DNA of 41,600 nt, from NCBI GenBank assembly GCA_963764685.1, contig CAVXTT010000006.1, positions 1 to 41,600 of the forward strand. Direction: 5' to 3'. The position numbers were made by a program, and so were the translations under genes. The notes beneath the pieces were generated by a model. The model worked only from the letters and a program-made list of their open reading frames with translations. It had not been told where the DNA came from and did no database searches. The DNA is from CAVXTT01 sp963764685 (GTDB lineage Bacteria > Bacteroidota > Ignavibacteria > Ignavibacteriales > Ignavibacteriaceae). This document shows, in pieces, positions 25,060 through 31,421 of the stretch. Numbering within the stretch: the first letter of the stretch is position 1; every line of letters starts with the position of its first letter.

Positions 25060-25797
25060 TCAGCCTATTTTATGTTTTTTTTGTTTAAGAACGAAGTTTA
25101 ATATCGAACGAAAAATACCAAATACGATAATGAAAACAAACGTATAAAACAGCGCTGCAGGGGGAGGAGTGAATATAAGTAAAAGAATTGCTACCGGAAT
25201 AAGGACGAAATACAGAGGCTTTTCCTTAATTCCTTTTAAGGTGAATTTGGGGAGTGTTTCATATCTTACATTGCTTACCATAAGATATGATAAGATTAGG
25301 ACCAGAGGGATTATAAACGACTGAAGTTTTTCAGGAAAACCTATCCCGGGCCTATAAAATGCGAGTACAAAAGATGCCATCATCATCCCTGAAGAGGGAA
25401 TAGGCAATCCTTTAAAAAAAGCTTTATCAAAACCGACTAACTGAACATTAAATCTCGCAAGACGAAATCCTCCTGCAACAAGCAGAAGTGAACTGATCAG
25501 TATGCCGATTACGTTAAATGAAGAGAGATAAGTTGTATAAATCAGAAAAGCCGGGGCTGCACCGAAACTAACAATATCAGAAAGGGAATCAAGTTCAACA
25601 CCTAATTCGCTGCTTGAATTGGTTAACCTTGCCATTGCCCCGTCAAGTGCATCAAATAAGGCGGCAATTATTATTAACCAGGCTGCTTCAAAAAATCTTG
25701 CCTGCGAAGTATAAATTATGGAAAGAAATCCGCTGAACATATTCATTGCAGTGAACAAATTCGGGATAACAGAAGGAGTAATTCTAAGTCGGTTCAT
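25060..25797 (-). CDS. pssA: CDP-diacylglycerol--serine O-phosphatidyltransferase
   Basis: Membrane enzyme that makes phosphatidylserine from CDP-diacylglycerol and serine. The 245-residue protein matches the CDP-alcohol phosphotransferase signature exactly: D49, D52-G53, A56-R57, G66, D70 and D74. Several hydrophobic helices follow (for example 98-108, 163-180 and 200-235). It has the N-terminal ITPSVIPNLFTAMNMFSGF seen in the subclass II enzymes that go with Psd. It overlaps psd by four bases on the same strand, so product and substrate enzymes are coupled in phosphatidylethanolamine synthesis. Confidence 0.95.
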   Translation of the reverse strand: MNRLRITPSVIPNLFTAMNMFSGFLSIIYTSQARFFEAAWLIIIAALFDALDGAMARLTNSSSELGVELDSLSDIVSFGAAPAFLIYTTYLSSFNVIGILISSLLLVAGGFRLARFNVQLVGFDKAFFKGLPIPSSGMMMASFVLAFYRPGIGFPEKLQSFIIPLVLILSYLMVSNVRYETLPKFTLKGIKEKPLYFVLIPVAILLLIFTPPPAALFYTFVFIIVFGIFRSILNFVLKQKKHKIG

Positions 25798-26447
25798 TTA
25801 CCCTGATATTCGAAAAGAATTGTTTCACCGGCAGTTACAATGTCATCTTTTTTAATTTTTGTATTCCAGTCTGCGGGGACTATTACATCTACACGGCTTC
25901 CGAATTTTATCATTCCAAACCGCTCACCTGCACGAACCTGATCTCCTTTTTTAACTTCATACACAATTCTTCGTGCAACAAATCCGGCCACCTGGGTGAA
26001 AAAAACTTTACCATGCTTAGAAGAAATTCCATATTCGCAGCGCTCATTCTCAGCAGATGCCTTGTCCTCGAAAGCAGCAAGGAATTTCCCTTTATGATAT
26101 TTAAGATAATCTAATGTACCGTTTATCGGCATCCTATTAACATGCACATTCAATGGCGACATAAAAATGGAAACCTGTTTTGCTTTTGTTTTCAAATAAA
26201 TAGTATCAAGTACATCTTTTATGAAAAGCACTTTCCCATCGGCCGGAGAGAGTAAAATATTATCTCCCTTAGGAATAATCCGTTCAGGATCCCTGAAAAA
26301 GTTAATACTAAAAAGAAGAAATAAGATGGGAATAATGATCAGTGTATATCTAATAAAACTGTTATTTGAGAAGATCCCGAATGCCATCACCAGGAAGCAT
26401 ATCACTGCAATTATTCCCAGTGTGGTGTACCCATATTTAGTAATCAT
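25794..26447 (-). CDS. psd: Phosphatidylserine decarboxylase, archaeal/short type
   Basis: Makes phosphatidylethanolamine. The 217-residue proenzyme has two N-terminal membrane helices (about 8-26 and 33-50), LLSPADGKV with catalytic D70, the PLNVHVNRMP histidine H102, and the self-cleavage site FGSRVDV, where cleavage between G183 and S184 would turn S184 into the pyruvoyl group. The GS site and length fit the short PSD-A type rather than the E. coli LGST type. It overlaps the PurC-like gene by one base (TGATG) and pssA by four bases. Confidence 0.95.
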   Translation of the reverse strand: MITKYGYTTLGIIAVICFLVMAFGIFSNNSFIRYTLIIIPILFLLFSINFFRDPERIIPKGDNILLSPADGKVLFIKDVLDTIYLKTKAKQVSIFMSPLNVHVNRMPINGTLDYLKYHKGKFLAAFEDKASAENERCEYGISSKHGKVFFTQVAGFVARRIVYEVKKGDQVRAGERFGMIKFGSRVDVIVPADWNTKIKKDDIVTAGETILFEYQGK

Positions 26448-27145
26448 CAGGAATTTATAAGGTTAAAAATTTGATCGGTGTAGTGTCTCATTTCACCAGG
26501 TGTATTTAACTTATATGGATTTATAGTTTTCGGAGTAACTTCGACAGGTAAAATTTTGAGACTATTTGGCGTAAAACCATCGATCAAGTATACTTTATCC
26601 TCTGTTTTTCCAAAATGGCAGCATAATTCAGCAAGATTGAAATTTCTACGGCTAAAAAATGATTTCAATACTACATTTACTTTAGAACATATACGGTATA
26701 TCAGTCTCACTTCATCATAAGAGCATAACTCGAATACCTGGAGATGACTTTCCGTTATTATGGAATCTTTGCCATTACCATAATGAAGCTCGAAGAGCGG
26801 AAAGTTTAAACTGGATCCTTCTTTCTTGATGAAAATCCTTCCTGTACGTTTATCAACAATATTGGCAATTTTGACATAGAATGGGAATTTGTAATGTTGT
26901 ATGAAGAGTAGGCTGTTTTTATCCTGCGGTTTGATATAAGCTGCAGGAATATGATAACCTTTCAAATATTCAAGGAAAAACGAATTTATAGCAGCAAATT
27001 TTTCTCCCAGATTCTTAATTTTGGAACCCCCTTCAACAAAAGTATCCGGGTATTGAATAGATAAATAGTTACCTCTATCCAGATGATTTTCTACTTTAAG
27101 AGTTTCGTCCTCTATCATTTTACCAGTATGGTTATTGCTGATCAA
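26447..27145 (-). CDS. Divergent PurC (SAICAR synthase)-like protein, catalytic motifs lost
   Basis: The 232 residues align along their length with SAICAR synthase: LSIQYPDTF (28-36) with the LxxxF-D strand, GEKFAAINSFFLEYLKGYHIPAAYI (47-71) with the GKGAxNNxIS...LxxxGIPTHF segment, FPFYVKIANIVDKRTG (87-102) with the VVRNxxAGS segment, FPLFELHYGNGKDSIITESH (115-134) with PLVEFYYKDDxxxDPxITEEH, and LIDGFTPNSLKIL (187-199) with ADEISPDTxRLW. Yet the Gly-Lys-rich N-terminal ATP loop is absent, the conserved Arg of VVRN is gone, DFKLEFG reads ELCCHFG (173-179), and the Asp-Glu/Pro-Asp/Arg residues of the last motif are replaced. It heads a unit with psd, pssA, purS and purQ, so genome context still says purine synthesis. 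It may be a pseudoenzyme or a highly changed enzyme. The homology is my own alignment by eye. Confidence 0.65.
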   Translation of the reverse strand: MISNNHTGKMIEDETLKVENHLDRGNYLSIQYPDTFVEGGSKIKNLGEKFAAINSFFLEYLKGYHIPAAYIKPQDKNSLLFIQHYKFPFYVKIANIVDKRTGRIFIKKEGSSLNFPLFELHYGNGKDSIITESHLQVFELCSYDEVRLIYRICSKVNVVLKSFFSRRNFNLAELCCHFGKTEDKVYLIDGFTPNSLKILPVEVTPKTINPYKLNTPGEMRHYTDQIFNLINS

Positions 27146-27209
27146 AATTCCTTAGTATTTTTCTACGAGAAATTATAAAAGAAAAGTGTATAAAGTCAAA
27201 TCAAAATGT

Positions 27210-27217
27210 TATATTTG
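27210..27217 (+). promoter_or_regulatory. Candidate -7 box upstream of ybaB-recR
   Basis: TATATTTG fits the TAnnTTTG consensus and lies 47 bases before the ybaB ATG, in the gap between divergent units. No TTG was found at the proper distance upstream, so this is weak. Confidence 0.25.
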
Positions 27218-27263
27218 TGCAAAAATAAATAGTATAATCAATTTTTTTCAGGAGAAAGCAGTG

Positions 27264-27590
27264 ATGAAAGGCGGAATGCAGGGAATGTTAAAACAGGTGC
27301 AGAAAATGCAGGAAGAGATGCAGAGGGTTCAGGCTGAATTGGCAAATAAGACTGTTTCTGAAGAAGCCGGAGGAGGAATGATTAAGGCAGTGGCTAATGG
27401 AAACAGAGAGTTGGTTACAGTAGAAATTGATCCCCAGGTCATAAATGCCTCAGAAAAAGACATTTTGGAAGATCTAGTAGTTGCTGCAGTAAATAAAGCT
27501 TTACATTCAGCAAGTAAAATGGCGGAAGATGAAATGGCAAAAGTAACTAAAGGAATGTTACCACCGGGTTTGAATATTCCTGGAATGTAA
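27264..27590 (+). CDS. ybaB: YbaB/EbfC family nucleoid-associated protein
   Basis: Small DNA-binding protein that forms dimers and is widely encoded just upstream of recR. I start it at the ATG at 27264, giving 108 residues beginning MKGGMQGMLKQVQKMQEEM; GGAG at 27251-27254 is well spaced for it. A longer frame upstream adds a stretch rich in Cys and Ile that is unlike the family. Features: an N-terminal amphipathic helix of Met, Gln and Lys, GGGMIKAVANGNRELVTVEIDP in the middle, a helical LEDLVVAAVNKALHSASKMAEDEM, and the end GMLPPGLNIPGM. recR starts two bases after the stop. Confidence 0.95.
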   Translation: MKGGMQGMLKQVQKMQEEMQRVQAELANKTVSEEAGGGMIKAVANGNRELVTVEIDPQVINASEKDILEDLVVAAVNKALHSASKMAEDEMAKVTKGMLPPGLNIPGM

Positions 27591-27591
27591 A

Positions 27592-28194
27592 GTGCAGATT
27601 GCAGAACCCCTCCAAACAGCCATCGAAGAGTTAAGTAAACTACCAGGTATTGGTAAAAAAACGGCACAACGATTGGCTCTTTTCCTGATTAAATCAACTG
27701 AAAAAGATGTTATAACACTTATTTCCTCACTCCAATCACTGAAAACAAAACTTACCCTCTGCCAAAGATGTTTTAATTTAACTGAGGAAGGGCTTTGTTC
27801 GGTATGCCGGAGTGAAAAAAGGGATAAGTCTGTGTTATGCCTGGTTGAAGAAGCAAGTGATGTTATCGCTATTGAAAGAACGAATGAATACAACGGGTTG
27901 TATCATGTTATTTGCGGTGTGCTGAACCCGTTATCGGGAATTGGACCAGACGATTTAAAGATAAGAGAATTATTAAAAAGATTTGAAACTGAAGAAATTC
28001 AGGAAGTAATTTTGGCTCTGAATCCTGATACTGAGGGGGAGACTACTGCTTTATATCTGGCTAAATTATTAAAACCTTTCAAAATAAAAGTGACAAGGAT
28101 TGCGAGGGGATTGCCTATCGGCGGAGATCTGGAATTTGCCGATGATGCTACAATTGGGCGAGCTGTTTCAGGAAGGATCGATTTTAATGGGTGA
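27592..28194 (+). CDS. recR: Recombination protein RecR
   Basis: Partner of RecO and RecF in loading RecA at single-strand gaps. The 200-residue protein starts at a GTG two bases after ybaB. It shows the helix-hairpin-helix SKLPGIGKKTAQRLALFL (15-32), a zinc finger with C57, C60, C69 and C72, the Toprim domain start CLVEEASDVIAIERT, and NPLSGIGPDDLKI. Length is standard. The last eight bases overlap the following methyltransferase, which suggests co-expression. Confidence 0.96.
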   Translation: MQIAEPLQTAIEELSKLPGIGKKTAQRLALFLIKSTEKDVITLISSLQSLKTKLTLCQRCFNLTEEGLCSVCRSEKRDKSVLCLVEEASDVIAIERTNEYNGLYHVICGVLNPLSGIGPDDLKIRELLKRFETEEIQEVILALNPDTEGETTALYLAKLLKPFKIKVTRIARGLPIGGDLEFADDATIGRAVSGRIDFNG

Positions 28195-28921
28195 GTGGTT
28201 TGTCGATTGGTTTAATTCTCCTGAATGTATGCACGTATACAGGCATCGTAATTTACAGGATGCAGAAACACTCATAAATTTAATTTTTCAGACTGTGGAT
28301 TTAATTCCGGGAATGAAAGTCCTTGATATGGCTTGTGGATCGGGACGGCATTCAGTTTTATTTGCCAAAAGAGGATGTAAAGTTACTGCATTTGATTACA
28401 GTGATCTGCTTTTAGGTGAAGCCAGGAAAAATGCAGAGACAGAAAATATAAATATCGAATTCATTAAAGCTGACATCAGGAAATTTTCATTTGATAAGAA
28501 ATTTGACCTGGCAGTAAATTTGTTTACCAGTTTCGGTTATTTTGACGAAGATGAAGAAAACTTTGAAGTCATTAAATCGGCTTATAACCATTTAAAGGAT
28601 AGTGGATTTTTTGTTCTTGATTTTCTTAATTCAGAATTCGTAAAAAATCATCTTGTAAAAGAATCGGTGGACAAGATGAATGACAGTCTGGTAAAGCAGG
28701 AAAGATTTATCGAGAAGAATCGTGTAAAGAAGAGAATAACCGTTAAAAAGGATAACCGAACTGAGTTATATTACGAAAACGTAAGACTTTATACACATAT
28801 AGAATTAATAGATAATATTAATGCGGCGGGATTTAAGATCAAAAGAATATCGGGTGATTTTGCGGGTCACAATTATGACTCTGAAACGTCACCAAGAGTT
28901 ATTATTATTGCTTCGAAATGA
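28187..28921 (+). CDS. Class I SAM-dependent methyltransferase
   Basis: Substrate unknown. I start at the ATG at 28187, inside the last eight bases of recR, because AGGAAGG (28171-28177) is correctly spaced and the 244-residue product then begins MGEWFVDWF as many relatives do; the longer open frame would be out-of-frame recR sequence. Motif I is VLDMACGSGRHSVLFAKRG, followed by VTAFDYS (acidic SAM contact), FIKADIRKF and a DLAVNLFTSFGYF motif IV region. A C-terminal beta-rich segment (TELYYENVRLYTHIELIDNI, AAGFKIKRISGDF) resembles that of the methyltransferase at 9010. It overlaps the next lipoprotein gene by four bases. Confidence 0.85.
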   Translation: MGEWFVDWFNSPECMHVYRHRNLQDAETLINLIFQTVDLIPGMKVLDMACGSGRHSVLFAKRGCKVTAFDYSDLLLGEARKNAETENINIEFIKADIRKFSFDKKFDLAVNLFTSFGYFDEDEENFEVIKSAYNHLKDSGFFVLDFLNSEFVKNHLVKESVDKMNDSLVKQERFIEKNRVKKRITVKKDNRTELYYENVRLYTHIELIDNINAAGFKIKRISGDFAGHNYDSETSPRVIIIASK

Positions 28922-29496
28922 AAACTAAGCTTTCAATTTTGATTCTGCTTACTTTTGTAACCGGATGCGACCTGCTAACGACCAGGGATGCACAGTCACC
29001 TGGAAATACCCGTTCCAATTTTGAAGTCCCGGTTACACCTGAAATTTGTATTCAGAACCTGGTAAATTCGATGCAGGATAAAAATGTTGAAAATTATTTA
29101 GCCTGTTTTGCAAATCCATCCTTTAGCGAAAAAAATTTTCAATTCGTTCCCTCCAGTGGTGCAGCTGCCCAATTCCCATCACTATCCCAGGATTGGGATT
29201 TAATGGCTGAAGACCAGTATTTCAGAAATATGATTTCTAAAATTGAAAGTGATCTCCCTGTTACATTAATTTTTACGGGAACAGGGTATAGTCCACAGGG
29301 GGACAGTCTGATTTTCGATGCAGCCTACACATTAAACGTACCTCATAATCAGACAGATCTGCCTACAAATTTCCAGGGGGAAGTCAGGTTTAGTATGATC
29401 AGGGATTCAAGATCTACCTGGTCAATTTATTATTGGCAGGATAATAAAACCAGCACATCATCAAGCTGGAGCGAGCTGAAGGGGAGGTTCTATTAA
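28918..29496 (+). CDS. Lipoprotein, unknown function
   Basis: The 192-residue product has a lipoprotein signal: MKTKLSILILLTFVTGC with C17 as the lipidated residue. The body (about 35-190) looks like a small alpha+beta fold with an NTF2-like flavour: ICIQNLVNSMQDKNVENYLACFANPSF, then SYPQ-like and DAAYTLNV strands and a final WSIYYWQDNK strand with W-x-I-x-x-W. The ATG overlaps the methyltransferase stop by four bases. Its neighbour downstream is another lipoprotein with a similar ending (WQITKWDDES), so the two may be related and act together, close to FtsX. Confidence 0.7.
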   Translation: MKTKLSILILLTFVTGCDLLTTRDAQSPGNTRSNFEVPVTPEICIQNLVNSMQDKNVENYLACFANPSFSEKNFQFVPSSGAAAQFPSLSQDWDLMAEDQYFRNMISKIESDLPVTLIFTGTGYSPQGDSLIFDAAYTLNVPHNQTDLPTNFQGEVRFSMIRDSRSTWSIYYWQDNKTSTSSSWSELKGRFY

Positions 29497-29992
29497 AAAA
29501 TTTTGTTTTTGCATTTTACTTCTGATATGCGGGTGTAAAAATCCTTTTGCCCCTGCGTTCGATGATTCGGGAACAACAGGCGGACTCCTTATAAGCGATC
29601 AGACTACAATAGAAGGGGTATTCCAGAATTTTAAATACGCTTATACTTTTAAAGATACCACCATTTACGGCAAACTGATTTCGCAGGAATTTCTTTTTAC
29701 TTACAGGGATTATGAACAGGGCTTCGATGTTTCCTGGGGAAGGGAAGATGAGATGAAAACTACTTTCGGGCTATTTCAGAATTCGCAGCAACTCGATCTG
29801 ATATGGAATAATATTCTCGTGGAGGTGGAAGACTCTTTAAGTGCGTCAATAGTAAGGGGATTCAATCTCACTATTACTTTTAATCCTACTGATATTGTTC
29901 GGGTAAATGGAAGAGTAAATATGTCCCTGAAAAAAAGTGCCGCTTTAAATCAATGGCAGATAACCAAGTGGGACGACGAGTCAAATTTTTAA
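29492..29992 (+). CDS. Second lipoprotein, apparent ATT start
   Basis: This open frame has no ATG, GTG or TTG at its 5' end, yet it codes for a textbook lipoprotein: KKFCFCILLLICGCK with the lipidated cysteine at residue 15, then about 150 further residues with strands such as YTFKDTTIYGKLISQEFLFTY, LDLIWNNILVEVEDS and LNQWQITKWDDESNF. A stop lies in frame at 29477-29479, so no longer start exists. The only sensible start is ATT at 29492-29494, six bases after a strong GGGGAGG (29481-29487) and overlapping the stop of the previous gene. Corrected length 166 residues. A start at the internal ATG at 29753 would lose the signal peptide. A T-for-G sequencing error turning ATG to ATT is the simple alternative. 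ftsX starts two bases after its stop. Confidence 0.65.
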   Translation: MKKFCFCILLLICGCKNPFAPAFDDSGTTGGLLISDQTTIEGVFQNFKYAYTFKDTTIYGKLISQEFLFTYRDYEQGFDVSWGREDEMKTTFGLFQNSQQLDLIWNNILVEVEDSLSASIVRGFNLTITFNPTDIVRVNGRVNMSLKKSAALNQWQITKWDDESNF

Positions 29993-29993
29993 T

Positions 29994-30848
29994 ATGGTAA
30001 GATTCTGGATTACTGAAACTTTTATCTCGATTAACAAAGCCAAGGCTTCATTCCTGCTTTCAGTTATATCTGCAACATTTGCAGTTTCACTTGTTCTGTT
30101 ATCGGCATTTGTCGTAATATCAACAACAAGATTTGATCAGACCCTAAAAGAAAAAATGTCGTTGAACCTGATTCTTAAAGAAGATCCCGGTCAAGACAAA
30201 CAGAACCTGATTGGGGATGAGCTTTCCCGTAAAAAGTATGTGAAAAATTTTATATACCGGAGCAAAAGCGAAGCAGCCGAAAAATTTATTAAAGAGACCG
30301 GTGAAGACTTTACAAAGATCCTGGATTATAATCCACTACCCGCCTCTTTTGAAGTATTTCTTAAAGAAGGTTATGTCCAGAAAGATTCAATCGAAAACAT
30401 TTGTTCAGAGTTACGCAATACCGCTGGAATTGACGAAGTCTATTTTAGCGCAGAAATATATTACAAAATCATTGATTATCTGAATAAAGCTAAGTCCTAT
30501 ATTATTGGTTTAACAATTCTCTTATGCGTTGTATCCTTCTACCTCGTTTACAGTACAAACAGATTGATTCTTAATCATCGTATTGAGGAAATGAATACGA
30601 TGAAACTGATTGGTGCGACGTTGATGAATATAAAAATGCCCGTTATACTCAATTCGATATTTATCGGACTTATTTCCGGTGGATTATCCTTAATAATTTA
30701 CATTCTATTGCGAAACTATTTGAGTTTACTAGGGGAACTACCAGATACTTATTTAAAGTTAATGTATGTCATAGCTCTTCTATTAGGACCGTTATTCGGA
30801 ATAATTACTAGCTTAATATCAATGAGGAAAATAAATATAAATATTTGA
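29994..30848 (+). CDS. ftsX: Cell division protein FtsX
   Basis: Membrane half of FtsEX. The 284-residue protein has a first helix (about 18-45), a periplasmic domain with the family motif DYNPLPASFEV, and three more helices (about 168-190, 215-240 and 255-277), the usual four-helix FtsX layout; RIEEMNTMKLIGAT lies before the third helix and is the coupling region that contacts FtsE. It begins two bases after the second lipoprotein, so it should be co-expressed with recR, the methyltransferase and both lipoproteins. ftsE is about 19.6 kb away at 9741. Confidence 0.88.
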   Translation: MVRFWITETFISINKAKASFLLSVISATFAVSLVLLSAFVVISTTRFDQTLKEKMSLNLILKEDPGQDKQNLIGDELSRKKYVKNFIYRSKSEAAEKFIKETGEDFTKILDYNPLPASFEVFLKEGYVQKDSIENICSELRNTAGIDEVYFSAEIYYKIIDYLNKAKSYIIGLTILLCVVSFYLVYSTNRLILNHRIEEMNTMKLIGATLMNIKMPVILNSIFIGLISGGLSLIIYILLRNYLSLLGELPDTYLKLMYVIALLLGPLFGIITSLISMRKININI

Positions 30849-30903
30849 TCTGTCTGAAATAGTTTAGTAAGTTTTACAATCAAATAAACAGGGGGTTTAC
30901 AAG

Positions 30904-31419
30904 ATGAAGTCACATACCTTTCTTCTTTTATTTTTTACAATCCTATTTACAAGTATTATATCTGGTCAGAAGAGAGATCTTCAGGTCGGCAGCAATGCGT
31001 CGGTTCACCAGGTACAGGGGGCATTCTTTGATTACTCGGATCCGGAAACTGTAAACATACGTGTAGCTGTATGGGGTTTTGTCAACTACCCGGGGAGATA
31101 TATTATTCCCGATTATTCCACAATTAACGATCTTATATCATTTGCGGGAGGACCTACAGACGATGCCCACCTGGAGGATCTGAGAATTTATCGAACAGAG
31201 GGAGATTCTTTGCAAGCTCTCAGTAAGTTTAATTACAATGCCCTTCTTTGGGATGATTATATAGAATCCGTTTCCAGTATTCCACAACTGAATCCGGGAG
31301 ATATTTTGATGGTACCGGGGACTCCAAGGTTGTATTTTAAGGATTGGTTCCAGATTACTCTGGCACTGGTTGCTACCCTGATATCTCTTTCCATCTTAAT
31401 CTTAAATATTGCGGAGTAA
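30904..31419 (+). CDS. SLBB-domain export protein, short form with C-terminal helix
   Basis: First gene of the exopolysaccharide locus. The 171-residue product has a signal peptide (MKSHTFLLLFFTILFTSIISGQ), an SLBB domain (VNIRVAVWGFVNYPGRYIIPDYSTINDLISFAGGPTDDAHLEDLRIYR), a GDILMVPG end, and a C-terminal hydrophobic helix (WFQITLALVATLISLSILIL, about 147-167). It has no Poly_export domain, so it is not a full Wza but could be an accessory ring or gate. GGGGG at 30892-30896 precedes the ATG. The Wzc-type kinase starts two bases after the stop. The helix at the end resembles that of the larger SLBB protein at 33683. Confidence 0.8.
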   Translation: MKSHTFLLLFFTILFTSIISGQKRDLQVGSNASVHQVQGAFFDYSDPETVNIRVAVWGFVNYPGRYIIPDYSTINDLISFAGGPTDDAHLEDLRIYRTEGDSLQALSKFNYNALLWDDYIESVSSIPQLNPGDILMVPGTPRLYFKDWFQITLALVATLISLSILILNIAE

Positions 31420-31421
31420 CA

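Noticed and set aside
27186..27263. Longer ybaB start at 27186
   Set aside because: The extra 26 residues are Cys/Ile/Asn-rich and unlike the family; GGAG at 27251 points to the ATG at 27264.
28100..28186. Longer start of the second methyltransferase
   Set aside because: The added residues are recR sequence read in another frame; ATG 28187 has AGGAAGG at correct spacing.
31344..31421. N-terminal extension of the Wzc-type protein
   Set aside because: It lies inside the previous SLBB gene, and ATG 31422 has its own GGAG ribosome binding site.
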